From Penium margaritaceum (Eukaryota; Streptophyta; Zygnematophyceae; Desmidiales; Peniaceae): 64,000 bases of DNA. The notes under the pieces are model-generated. The model saw nothing but the letters and a program-made list of their open reading frames with translations, was not told the origin of the DNA and did not search any database. A program made the position numbers and the translations under genes. The first letter of the stretch is position 1, and each line of letters opens with the position of its first letter. The DNA lies in assembly GCA_023375785.1 (NCBI GenBank), contig SZWC01000099.1, positions 320,503 through 384,502 of the forward strand. Direction: 5' to 3'. Positions 14,901 to 25,866 of this stretch are shown one piece after another.

Positions 14901-15970
14901 CACAATAGCCACACCGAGCCACCAGTATTCTACCGTGTTTTTACCTTCAAGATCATGCCTAGTACATCTGCACTGTGATTGGACACTCTGACCGTGGCTG
15001 ACTCGTGTTATGAGTCATGGCTGTTTAATGTACTTGGTAAACTTTATGGTCATGGTCAGGGGCACATGCTAACTTTGTTAAGGCATTGCGCACAATGGCC
15101 GTGCCAAGCCACCAGTTTGTTACCTTGTTAATTCCTGCAAGGTCATGTCTAGTACATGTGAAACGTGACTGGGCACTCGGACTGTAGCTGACTCGTGTTA
15201 CGATTTGTAAAAGATAAATTCACTTGGTAGACTTTGTGGTCATGGTCAGTGGCACATGCCAGGTTTGTTAAGGCACTGCGCACAATAGGCGTGCCAAGCA
15301 ACCGGTTTTTTACCTTGTTTATACCTGGAAGGTCATGCATATTAGATGTGCACTGTGATTGGGCACTCTGACCGTGGTGGACTCGTGTTACGATTCGTAG
15401 AAGTTAAAGTCACTTGGTAAACTTTGTGGTCATGGTCAGTGGCACATGCCAACATTGTCAAAGCATTGCCCACAATAGCCATTCCGAGCCACCAGTATTC
15501 TACCTTGTTTGAGCCTGCAAGATCATGCCTAGTACATCTGCAATGTGATTGGACACTTTGACCGTGGCTGACTCGTGTTATGATCATTAGACGTAAAGGT
15601 CACTTGGATACATTTGTGGTAATGGTCAGTGGCACATGCCAACTTTGTCAAGGCATTGCGCACAATAGCCACACCGAGCCACCCGTATTCTACCTTGTTT
15701 TTACCTTTAAGATCATGCCTAGTACATCTGCACTGTGATTGGACACCCTGACCGTGGGTGACGCTTGTTATGATTCATAGCCGTTTAAGGCACTTGGTAA
15801 ACAGTGTGGTCATGGTCAGTGGCACGTGCCAACTTTGTCAAGGCATTGCACACAGTAGTCGTGCCAAGCCACCGGTATTTTACCTTCTTTATACCGGCAA
15901 GGTCATGCATATTAGATGTGCACTTTGATTGGGCACTCTGAATGCGGCTGACTCGTGTTATGATTCGTAT
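11913..15970 (-). repeat. 190-bp satellite, inverted block
   Basis: The same 190-bp monomers continue, but reverse-complemented: the core now reads TGGTCATGGTCAGTGGCACA followed by TGCCAACTTTG. The left switch point lies at about 11,911-11,913 (after TTGTAGGTGC) and the right one at about 15,970, where the strand flips back inside a cassette (GATTCGTATAATGGCTATC). The block is about 4.06 kb, or roughly 21 monomers. Monomers within it are as diverged from one another as in the flanks, so the inversion is not a very recent duplication. An assembly join of two contigs is an alternative explanation, but no N run marks either junction. Confidence 0.95.
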
Positions 15971-16687
15971 AATGGCTATCAATCATAACACAAGTCAGCC
16001 ACGGTCAGAGTGTCCAATCACAGTGCAAATGAACTGGGCATGACCTTACAGGTATAAACAAGGTAGAATACCTGTGGCTCGGCTTGGCTATTGTGCGCAA
16101 TGCCTTGACAAAGTTGGCATGTGCCACTGACCATGACCACAAAGTTTACCAAATGACTTTAACTTTGACGAATCGTAACACGAGTCAGCCACGGTCAGAG
16201 TGCCCAATCACAGTTCAGATGTACTAGGCATGACCTTGCAGGTATAAACAAGGTGAAAACCAGGTGGCTTGGCACGGCTATTGTTCGCAATGCCTTGACA
16301 AAGCTGGCATGTGCCACTGACCATGACCACAAAGTGTACCAAGTACCTTAAATGGCTATGAATCATAACACGAGTCAGCCATGGTCAGAGTGTCCAATTA
16401 CAGTGCATATATACTGGCCATGACCTTGCACGTATAAACAAGCTAGAATACTGGTGGCTCGGTGTGGCTATTGTGCGCAACGCCTTGACAAAGTTGGCAT
16501 GTGCCACTGACCATGACCACAAATGTATCCAAGTGACTTTTACTTCTATTGATCATAACACGAGTTAGCCACGGTCGAATTGTCCAATAACAGTGCAGAT
16601 GTACTAGGCATGATCTTGCAGGTGCAAACAAGATAGAATATTGCTGGCTCGGTGTGGCTATTGTGCACAATGCCTTGACAAAGTTGT
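15971..16687 (+). repeat. 190-bp satellite, short direct block before the LTR element
   Basis: Fewer than four monomers in the original + orientation, between the inversion breakpoint and the LTR element. The array is cut inside the conserved core after AAAGTTG. The last five bases AGTTG are repeated immediately after the element at 20,006-20,010, where the core resumes with GCATGTGCC. This identifies them as the target-site duplication. Confidence 0.95.
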
Positions 16688-17265
16688 GTCAGAATTATGT
16701 GTTCTCTGACTTCGCTTCTTGATGCGGAAAGGCCTTGGGTAATTTGAGAAGAGGTCGTGATCAGCTCTCTGCAGTGAGAGCACACAAACGGTCCAACGGT
16801 CTCCTGCGAACCGTTGCCGCCGAAAGTGACAAAGAGTCACTCGTGTCCGGCTAGCGAAGAAGCCGTTGTCCTTTTTGTTGAGTCCTGTTCCTTGTATATG
16901 TGGAGGATGTTCATTCCCTCCAAACTTAACCAGAACAGTTCTGCTCATCCTGTCCCCTTTGGTTCCATGGCTTCGCTGCCGTGTTCCTAATCTGCTCCTA
17001 CAGCCTTCCCTCACCAGTCTCAACCCTCTCTTCGCTTCGTCACCTTTGACCTTTTGGCCAACCTCCTTGCATCACTCGCGTTGATCTCTTCTCCTCCTGT
17101 CTACCTTGAAGCCCCGGCGCCTCGCCTCTCTCGAGGCTCTGCGACTAACTCCTTGGACTTGCACTCACGTTTTGCTTCCGTCACTTTCCTACAAAAGTCG
17201 TGCATGCTCCATTGCTTCTGCATGCTTCTGCTCTTGCTGTTCCCACTCGTTGCATTCTTTTGACA
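16688..17265 (+). repeat. Left LTR of the non-autonomous element
   Basis: It runs from TGTCAGAATTATG to TTTTGACA and ends directly against the primer site. Its last ~190 bp match the right LTR, including the stretch CCCCGGCGCCTCGCCTCTCT and the terminal CCACTCGTTGCATTC. The short terminal inverted repeat TGTCA/TGACA is typical of LTRs. Confidence 0.88.
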
Positions 17266-17277
17266 TGGTATCAGAGC
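17266..17277 (+). other. Primer binding site matching the 3' end of initiator tRNA-Met
   Basis: TGGTATCAGAGC lies immediately after the left LTR with no spacer. This is the standard plant Ty1/copia primer site, complementary to the 3' end of initiator tRNA-Met (established knowledge). It fixes the element's orientation as + and the LTR's inner boundary. Confidence 0.9.
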
Positions 17278-19783
17278 ATCCGGTGACATCACCTGGTTCC
17301 CTGTGACCGAGTCATCGTACTGCCGCCATCACTGCTTCTCCTCTTGGATTTGCACTCCTCCGTTGCCACCACCACAACTTTGCACCTCTCTGCTTTGCCA
17401 GTAGCTGACATCAGCAGTCCCTCTTGAAGTGTTTTTTGCGCTGAAGAAACGTCTCCTCATCCGAACAAGCCCTGCACCCATTCCGTGCCCGTGGCCGACA
17501 CTTGGTGACCTGTCATCCACAACAGCCGCAAGCAGCTTGTAGGCCATTGCCCACCGTCAACTTCCAAGGAGCTTCTTGCCATCCGCAACCTGCTACCTCT
17601 CATCACCTCAGCCGCTGCAACTGCCTCCGCCTCCCTCACCTCCTCTCATCAGCCACCTCTATTGCATCAGCCTTAACCTCATCAGCTCTTCTGCATTCTC
17701 CCTCTCGAGCAGCATCCTCGCACCGTCTTCTCATGTGTCAGCAACAGCAGCGTAACTCTCGCCGTCAAGACAGCAGACACCACCAGTCGTCCTACTCTCA
17801 TTGCGAGCCAACTAGAGACCAAGCCATTACTCTCCTGACATCAGTGAACCAGTGTCCTTGCTCGCCGCATGACTCTCGCCGTTGCAGCCAAATTCCTCTC
17901 GCTGTCAGGACATCGGACACCGCCAGTCTTCCCGCCCTTCGCTCTCGGGCCAACTGGGGAACAAGCCGTCACTCTCCTGGAAGCAGAGTACTTGGCCGCC
18001 TCACTCGCGCTCACTACCGCGCCGCCTCCCTTCTCGCCATCTACTTTCGGACGCGACCTCCATCCTCCACCTCTGCCATGCCCTCTTCTTCTTCATCAGC
18101 CTCTCACTCCTTCATCTTTGCGTCATCCTCATCTTCATCTGTTGCCTTCAGCCCTCCTCGTTGTTACCACCCCAGCCTCCTGCCTCAACCCAACCTCATC
18201 TGCCTTCCTCGCATCGCCCATCGTCCTCTTCATCGTCCGCACCGCCTCCGCATCAGCCTTCCTCAGCAGCCATCGTCATTTGCGCACGTGGTTTCCCCCT
18301 GTTCCAACTCAGTCATCAGCTTCCACAGCTTCCACTTTGCTTCTGCTTCATCCTCCGCTCAGCCCAAGGATCCGTCCAGTCGCATCTCTGGCTTCGCGAC
18401 AACCTGCGCCCACGCGGAAAACGTCTGCAGCGCACGTGGTTTTGTCCCTGCTCCAACTCCTCTTTCATCAACTTCAGCTCGATCATCATCAGCATCTGTG
18501 GCCAATTGAAGGAACTGCACGAGCTAGCTGCCTGTTCTCGCAGCAGCCTGCACCCACACCAGCAGCAGATTTCTCACCGCGCGTTGGCAACCGCCTTCCC
18601 CTTGCCGCATTCTTCGCCTCTATTTTGCAGTGCACGTGGTTTCACCCCTGCGTCAACTCCTCCGTCAAGCAGCTCTCAGCCCGCACTCTCTTTCCTCCAT
18701 CATCTCGGCACCAGGATCTGCCCGGTCGCATCGCCCGGATCGCGACGAAAGCGCCTATGCCGAAACTTCCCCAGCGCACGTGGTTGCGCCCCTACACCCG
18801 CTCCACAGCTCAGCACTCCTCCGCCATCATCGGCTACTCATTGCCTGCTCAGCACAAGGATCCGTCCGGTCGCATCGCCCACTCTGCAACGACCTGCGCC
18901 CACGCGGATTTTCTCAGCACCATACAAGGTTCAGCCCCTGCAACGACGCAGTTCTCCTCAGTTCCTCTGGTTCCTCATCTTTATCCCACTCGGCACAAAG
19001 ACTTGCCTAGTCGCATCACCAGTCAGGTGACGAACTGCGCCCACACTGACACTTCCTCAACGCACAAGGCCTCCTCCCTGCACTCAAAATCCCTGTGTTC
19101 TCCTCCCCATCAGCATCTCCAAACACCAAGCTCGGCCCGACCACATTTCCTTTTTGTCCACAAGGCTCATGACCCTCATCGCCAAAAGGTCGCCTCTCCC
19201 AGCGAATCGGCCCCTCATCAACACCACCACTTGTATTTATAGGCCGGTCAATTTCTCGTCCTTCCCTCGGCACTTCCTCACCAAGTGTGAGGGACTGATC
19301 CTCACTGCAAGTGGAGCAACTAACATTCTTCGGAGGTCGCAAGACTTCTGTAACCTCTTCCACCTCTGCTACATCAAAGGCATCCCTATCTCCTATACCC
19401 TCCACCACTACCCTCTGTACAAAGGAGGGAGACGCTTCCCTGCCAACTTCCACTCTACACTGGTGTCCTTTGTGGTGGAAGAAATTCGAGGAGCACTACT
19501 CACCATCACTTCTCCCATCTTCCATCCACTCATCCGTAAACGCAGATGCATCCTCACTGACATGTGGATAGACCTACTTCACGCATGCTGTTGTCCCATG
19601 CTTCCGCCAGCCACTGAACCACCAAGACTGCAAAACTGTCGAGTGGTGGCCTCGACTCGCATTCGGCTGGTCAGTGACTACTACAAGGACACGTCCCAGG
19701 GACCATACTCACACCCAACAGATGCCCTTGCGGACCGAAGGAGCAGACGATACTTACAAGAAGCGGGTCAGATTCAGGGAGGG
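17278..19783 (+). other. Internal region of the non-autonomous element, C/T-rich with degenerate repeats
   Basis: About 2.5 kb that is poor in A/T-rich stop codons on the + strand, so several frames stay open at once for 300-450 codons (17,502-18,509; 17,869-19,242; 17,882-19,030). The predicted peptides are Ser/Pro/His/Leu-rich low-complexity sequence with no known domain, and simultaneous openness of overlapping frames argues against coding. Within 18,290-19,030 a degenerate repeat recurs. The block GGATCCGTCCGGTCGCATC and variants occur at about 18,368, 18,714, 18,858 and 18,998, the last three about 140-144 bp apart. A linked block GCGCACGTGGTT occurs near 18,290, 18,430, 18,632 and 18,775. 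A purine tract CAGGGAGGG at 19,775-19,783 is the likely polypurine tract. Confidence 0.7.
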
Positions 19784-20005
19784 TGTCGGATTAATGAATT
19801 CACTGACTTCGCTTCTCGCGTCGATTTCTTCTCCTCCTGTCTATCTCGGAGCCCCGGCGCCTCGCCTCTCTCGAGGCTCTGCGACTAACTCCTTGGACCT
19901 GCACTCACCTTCTACTTCCGTCACTTTGGTACCAAACTCGTGCATGCTCCATTGCTTTTGTCTGCTTCTGCTCTTGCTGTTCCCACTCGTTGCATTCATT
20001 TGACA
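19784..20005 (+). repeat. Right LTR of the non-autonomous element
   Basis: It starts TGTCGGATTAATGAATTCAC just after the purine tract and ends TTTGACA. It aligns to both the beginning and the end of the left LTR but is much shorter (222 against 578 bp). The satellite core resumes immediately after the AGTTG target duplication. Confidence 0.85.
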
Positions 20006-23003
20006 AGTTGGCATGTGCCACTGACCATGACCACAATGCTTACCAAGTGACTTCTACTTCTACGAATCGTAACACGGGTCAGCCATAGTCAGAGTGTCCA
20101 ACAACAGTGCAGATGTACTAGGCATGATCTTGCAGGTACAAACAAGGTAGAATATTGGTGGCCCGGTGTGGCTATTGTGCGGAATGCCTTGACAAAGTTG
20201 GCATGTGCCACTGACCATGACCACAAAGTTTACCAAGTACCTTAAACGGCTATAAATCACAACACGAGTCAGCCACGGTCAGAGTGTCCAAACACAGTGC
20301 AGATATACTGGGCGTGACCTTGCAGGTATAAACAAGGTAGAATACTGGTGGCTCGGTGTGGCTATTGTGCGCAATGCCTTGACAAAGTTGGCATGTGCCA
20401 CTGACCATGACCACAAAGTTTACCAAGTGACTCTAAGTTCTACGAATCATAACACGAGTCAGCCACGGTCAGAGTGTCCAAACACAGTGCAGATATACTG
20501 GGCGTGACCTTGCAGGTATAAACAAGGTAGAATACTGGTGGCTCGGTGTGGCTATTGTGCGCAATGCCTTGACAAAGTTGGCATGTGCCACTGACCATGA
20601 CCACAAAGTTTACCAAGTGACTCTAAGTTCTACGAATCATAACACGAGTCAGCCACGGTCAGAGTGTCCAATCACAGTGCAGATATACTGGGCATGACCA
20701 TGCAGGTATATACAAGGTAGAATACTGGTGGTTCGATGTGGCTATTATGCGCAATGCCTTGACAAAGTTGGCATGTGCCACTGACCATGACCACAAATGT
20801 ATCCACGTAACTTTACTTATATTGATCATAACACGAGTCAGCCACGGTCAGAGTGTCCGATCACAGTGCAGATATACTAGACATGATCTTGCAGGTACAA
20901 ACAAGGTAGTATACTAGTGGCTTGGTGTGGCTATTGTGCGCAATGTCTTGACAAAGTTGACATGTGCCACTGACCATGACCACAAAGCTTAGCAAGTGAC
21001 TTTAACTTCTACAAATCATAACACGAGACAGCCACGGTCAGAATACCCAATCACAGTGCAAATCTAATATGCATGACATTGTAGGTATAAACAGGGTAAA
21101 AAACCGTCGGCTTGGCACGGCTATTGTGAGCAATGCCTTGACAAAGTTGGCATGTGCCACTGACCATAACCACAAAGCTTACCAAGTACATTAAACGACT
21201 ATGAATCATAACACGGGTCACCCATGGTAAGAGTGTCCAATCGCAGTAGAGATATAATGGGCATGAGCTTCCAGGTATAAAAAGGGTAGAATACTGGTGG
21301 CTCGGTGTGGCTATTGTGCGCAATGCCTTGACAAAGTTGGCATGTGCCACTGACCATGACCACAAATGTATCCAAGTGACTTTTACTTCTATTGATCATT
21401 ACACGAGTCTGCCACGGTCAGAGTGTCCAATCACAGTGCAAATGTACTAGGCATGACCCTGCAGGTACAAACAAGGTAGAATACTGGTGGCTCGGTGTGG
21501 TTATTGTGCGTAATCCATTGACAAAGTTGGCATGTGCCACTGACCATGACCACAAAGTTCACCAAGTGACTTTAACTTATACGAATCGTAACACGAGTCA
21601 GCCATGGTCAGAGTGCCCAGTCACAGTTCAGATGTACTAGGCATGACCTTGTAGGTATAAAAGGGGTAGAAAACCGGTGTCTTGGCACGGCTATTGTGCG
21701 CAATGCCTCGACAATGTTGGCATGTGCCATTGACCATGGCCACAAAGTTTACCAAGTACCTAAAACTGCTATGAATCATAACACGTGTCAGCCACGGTCA
21801 GAGTGTCCAATCAGAGTGCAGATATACTGGGCATGACGTTGCAGGTATAAACAAGGTATAATACTGGTGGTTCGGTGCGGCTGTTATGTGCAATGCATTG
21901 ACAAAGTTGGCATGTGCCACTGACCATGACCAAAAATGTATCCAAGTGACATTGACTTATATTGATCATAACACAAGTCAGCCACGTTCCGAGTGTCCAA
22001 TCACAGTGCAGATGTACTGGGCATTATCTTGCACTCATAAACAAGGTAGAATACTGGTGGCTCGGTTTGGCTATTGTGCGCAATGCCTTGACAAAGTTGG
22101 CATGTGCCACTGACCATGACCACAAATGTATCCGGGTGACCTTTACTTCTAATGAGCATAACACGAGTCAGCCACGGTCAGAGTGTCCAATCACAGTGCA
22201 GATGTACTAGGCATGATCTTACAGGTTCATGCAAGTAGCATACTTGTGGCTCGGTGTGGCTATTGTGTGCAATGCCTTGTCAAAGTTGGCATGTGCCACT
22301 GACCATGACCACAAACTTTACCAAGTGACGTTAACTTCTACGAATCGTAACACGAGTCGGCCACGGTCAAAATGCCCGATCACAGTGCACATCTAATATG
22401 CATGGCCTTACAGGTATAAACACGGTAAAAACCCGGTGGCTTGGCACAGCTATTGTGCGCAATGCCTTGACAAAGTTGGCATGTGCCACTGACCATGACC
22501 ACAAAGTTTACCAAGTACCTTAAACGGCTATGAATCATAACACAAGTCAGCCACGGTCAGAGTGTCCAATCACAGTGCAGATATACCAGGCATGATCTTG
22601 CAGGTGTAAACAAGGTACAATACTGGTGGCTCGGTGTGGCTATTGTGCGCAATGCCTTGACAAAGTTGGCATGTGCCACTGACCATGACCACAAAGTTTA
22701 CCAAGTACCTTAAACGGCTATGAATAATAACACNNNNNACCATAACCACTAGGTTTACCAAGTACCTTAAACGGCTATGAATCATAACACAAGTCAGCCA
22801 CGGTCAGAGTGTCCAATCACAGTGCAGATATACCAGGCATGATCTTGCAGGTGTAAACAAGGTACAATACTGGTGGCTCGGTGTGGCTATTGTGCGCAAT
22901 GCCTTGACAAAATTGGCATGTGCCACTTACCATGACCACAAAGTTTACCAAGTGACTATAACTTCTACGAATCATAACACGAGTCAGCTACGGTCAGAGA
23001 CAT
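20006..23003 (+). repeat. 190-bp satellite, array block 2
   Basis: Direct-orientation monomers continuing the core that was split by the LTR element. Three monomers between 20,270 and 20,660 are nearly identical. The run 20,500-21,260 matches 580-1,340 monomer by monomer (shared diagnostic variants such as CATGACCATGCAGGTATATA and GATATACTAGACATGATC). The block contains the five-N gap at 22,734-22,738 and ends abruptly after GGTCAGAGA where copia-derived sequence begins. Confidence 0.95.
22734..22738. other. Assembly gap (5 N) flanked by duplicated satellite
   Basis: Five N bases interrupt a monomer. The ~180 bp after the gap repeats the monomer found just before it (about 22,490 onward), with the same private variant GATATACCAGGCATGATC followed by AGGTGTAAACAAGGTACAAT. 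The gap length is therefore nominal and the duplicate may be an assembly overlap. Confidence 0.9.
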
Positions 23004-24438
23004 TGCACCAGGGACGGTTCATAGCACGTTTAACAGACCGATTCTCTCACCTTGTGCAATATCTCCCCACACAACATTCACCGATGAGCCCAGACGTCTA
23101 CAGACACCTTCTTGACCCTCACACCATAGACTACGGACCTGACACAGACCCCACATTATACAGGCAGATCACAGGCAGTCTCACCTACCTTTCCTCTACC
23201 ACCCGACCAGATATTGCCTGTGCAGTGAACACTCTCGCCCAGTTCAGCCAGCAACCCCGCAGTGCGCATCAAAAGGCTTTGCTGAAACTACTGCGTTATG
23301 TGCTTGACACTGCATCCATGGGCCTCGTCTTCTCCTTTGGCACTGGTCCCTTGCTCGATGGATATTGTGACAGTGACCATGCACAGGACAGAAATGCACG
23401 CAGTCGGGGGGGGGGTATGTCTTCCGGTTATGGGGTACTACTGTTTCATGGCGTAGTGCAAAGCAGTCATGTGTTGTATGTAGTGTGGCTGGAGCATAGT
23501 ACATGGCATTGGGAGAAGCTGCGTGTGAAGCAACTTGGCTGCAACGGCTGTTGGGGGAGCTGGGCATAATTGTGGGGGCCGTACCACTGTAGAGTGACAG
23601 CTCTACTGCACGTCGCATTACGGCAAATGACGGCGTACTGCACCCACGCACCAAGCACATAGGAGTTGTACATCACTTTGTTTGAGAAGCATTGGAGGCA
23701 GACATTGTCCAACTGTGCGCGGTGCTTGGAAGTGAGCAACTTGCTGACGTTCTCACTAAGGCACTTCCATCCTCCTCCCTCCTTTCTCAGCTCCATCTAC
23801 TTGGTTGCATGCATGCAACACCCTCAGCCAAGGGGGCGTGATAACCCTCTATATATATATACTCGTGAGTATGTGCCCTCGGGTGTGCAGTGCATGAGGA
23901 CTCAGCGGTCGGTGGTGATCCACATTGATAGCGGAGACACGCACTCGCCAAGCCCATCACGTGGCGGCGTCGCCCTCTTGTCTCACGCACTCTACCGGCC
24001 GTCGACCCTTGCCTGCCCCCGCTAGCAGACCTAGTTATGACCTTGCGATTATTGTGGCATAATGTGCTCGATGTGATGCGAGACTTAGATTAGACTCCAA
24101 CTTGCATGTTTGTAGGTCTGTTTTAGGTTTCCTAATACCTGGCCTAAGATGTGACTTCGCAGGTGCTGTCGCACCTTTTCTGGGCGCATAGGGCGATTTC
24201 GCCCTCGCACCTTATTAAGCGCCGGTGAGCTTCGCTCGTCGGCCGAAGGGTGAGACTCCATTAGCGAGTCTCACCCGTAACAAGGCTATTTCTTGTTACT
24301 CCCATACATTTACTAAAATCGTGTGTGGCACTAGGGTTTTTGGAGCTATCTTGCTCCACACTTAACCGACGGAAGTACCGTTGGTCCCATCGGATTCGCA
24401 ATTATATTCTCACTTCCTTCCCGCGCTCTCCACACTAC
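23004..24438 (+). mobile_element. Ty1/copia element fragment: 3' end of pol plus 3' LTR
   Basis: Coding remnant at about 23,004-23,825 on the + strand with the end of the copia reverse transcriptase (GSLTYLSSTTRPDIA) and the start of RNase H (LDGYCDSDHAQD). The intervening text also follows the usual copia order (NTLAQFSQQPRSAHQKAL, LLRYVLDTASMGLVF). It is followed by a purine tract (AGCCAAGGGGGCG) and an LTR beginning TGATAACC. The gag, protease and integrase parts are absent from the window, so only the 3' portion was retained. It is a fossil with several breaks. It abuts the satellite on its left and the oppositely oriented integrase element on its right, forming a composite insertion. Confidence 0.85.
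23839..24438 (+). repeat. Probable 3' LTR of the copia fragment, hairpin-rich
   Basis: It starts TGATAACC right after the polypurine tract, has a TATA-like run (CTATATATATATACTC) at about 23,848-23,864 and probably ends ...CACACTACA, giving about 600 bp with TG...CA termini. The right boundary is inferred from where the integrase element begins; no second LTR is present to confirm it. The segment 24,123-24,385 contains eight consecutive short hairpins, listed as a finding. Confidence 0.65.
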
Positions 24439-25232
24439 AGGTGACACATGGTCCGACACATCCCGCAGGGTTTTCCGAATTCGGTCAGACCTGCTTCGCA
24501 TCCCGCGCAGAGTGGGGCCAAGGTCTTGGTGTCATTGGACAGTGAAGCCCCTCCCTCTACGACTGCCATCTCCACACTTTTGTGGCACTGCCCCGCCCAA
24601 ACCGAGTCTCCCGTCACGAGGCAGCTATGATGGGCTATCCTCTGGCAGTGGGTGCAGTGTTTTCCCTCGCTGACAGTTTTCATGCAGGTGGGGCAGTTCT
24701 CCGCGGCTGCTTTGGGCGATTCTTGCTCCTCCTCGTCTTCGGAGTCCACCTCCTCCCCTTCCGCGGTCACCCGCGGTGGCTTCCGCACCCCATGCTTGTG
24801 CTCTATCTCTTGGCGGCACCGTCTGCATTTCTTTGGTCGGCTGCGCTCCCCTTTGTTGTTCCGCGGCTGTTCCAGGCACTGCTCACATATCTTGCGCTGG
24901 CAACCTTCGCAGTCCTGCACCCGCCTCCCCCAGCGGTGCTCACATTGAGCACACATCTGGCGTTCCTTCTCCCTCCGTGCCTTTTCTGCCACCGCCATCC
25001 GACCTTCCTCTTGCCACCGCAACGTGGTGGCCCCTGTGGCCGTGCGGGGGCCTTGTCGTGCCTCAGCCTCCTCCTCTTCCTCTTCATCCTCCTCCTCCTC
25101 TGGGTCCCATCTCCCACGTGCCTCTCCTTCCCCGGCGTCTGGGCGGCTCCGTCGTCCCCTTTTTTCTACTCCGCCTCCTCCTCTTGGCCCTGGCTGATGC
25201 ATCGCAGACAAGTGCGGTTTGGCCCGATGCAA
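24439..25232 (-). pseudogene. Cys-rich zinc-binding C-terminal part of integrase element copy 1
   Basis: A - strand reading frame of about 265 codons downstream of the integrase. Residues ~1-60 are Gly/Arg-rich with an acidic Glu run. Then come three modules of the pattern CxxC-x(9-10)-CxxC-x(3-4)-[C/H]: CAQCEHRWGRRVQDCEGC with KICEQC near residue 93, CPTCMKTVSEGKHCTHC with AHHSC near residue 187, and CAGCEAGLTEFGKPCGMC with a following CH near residue 239. An extra CRRC sits between the first and second. The spacing resembles PHD/RING-type treble-clef fingers, but I cannot assign a family. The third module runs into the junction with the copia LTR, so the natural end is not seen. Confidence 0.6.
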
Positions 25233-25866
25233 CTTTTGGCCAACCCCTAGTGCACCGGTTGGCCGTAGACGCGGCAGACGACCTTCAGGAGCATCTCCTC
25301 AGGCAGGTTTTCCCCACAGACCGCACTGGGGCCCGTGTAGGTAGCCAAGGTACAGGGGCTCATGTGAGCACTCTTCTGTGGAGTATCCGTGGACACTCTT
25401 GGGGTCATGTCTCCGCTGCCCGTTTGCTGTGATCCTGACTGTTGCTGCCGTTCCTGCTGTTGCTCATGCTACTCCTGCTGCTACTCCTGCTGCTCCTGCT
25501 GCTCCTGCTGCTCCTGCCGCTTCTGATGCAGCTGCACTTGCTGCCCATGTCCCGCTCGCCTTCCTCCCGCGGAGACTTCTTGCACGTCAGAGCCATCCGC
25601 TGGTTCTCCTCCTGAGGCTCTTGACTCCACGCCTCCTCTTGCTCTGACACTTGAGTCTCACACTGCTCCAGCACCTCCTCCGTACACCATCCCCTTGATC
25701 CCTCGCGTGCCTTTAGCGGATGGAGTTCTCCCCCAATGCCGGGTATGTGTATTTGCCAGGCCGGGGGCAGCAGGATGAACTCTGTCGCAGGGTAACTCCG
25801 CTCGCTGAACCCATCTGGACCCTCCAGCCACACCCGCCCCGCGTCCACCGCAGCCACGCGGTATAC

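Larger units (their letters stand above)
16688..20005 (+). mobile_element. Non-autonomous LTR retroelement with copia-type primer site
   Basis: A 3.3-kb insertion into a satellite monomer. It begins TGTCAG, ends TTTGACA and is flanked by the 5-bp target duplication AGTTG (16,683-16,687 and 20,006-20,010). The two ends share a homologous LTR sequence: the left LTR is 578 bp and the right LTR 222 bp. A 12-base primer site typical of Ty1/copia follows the left LTR and a purine-rich tract precedes the right LTR. The internal ~2.5 kb is C/T-rich and encodes no recognisable Gag, protease, integrase or RT, so the element is best called a large non-autonomous (LARD-like) derivative that would have relied on proteins made elsewhere. 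Over about 190 bp shared by the LTRs I count roughly 17 differences (about 9%), so it is clearly older than the element at 40.4 kb. It is a fossil. Confidence 0.88.

Noticed and set aside
1-16687. Regularly spaced repeats considered as a CRISPR array
   Set aside because: The whole 190-bp unit is repeated with gradual divergence; there are no short identical repeats with unique spacers, and the context is eukaryotic.
17502-19242. Long + strand frames of 335, 382 and 457 codons as genes
   Set aside because: They overlap in different phases over the same C/T-rich DNA, have low-complexity Ser/Pro/His composition and lie inside an LTR element between its primer site and purine tract.
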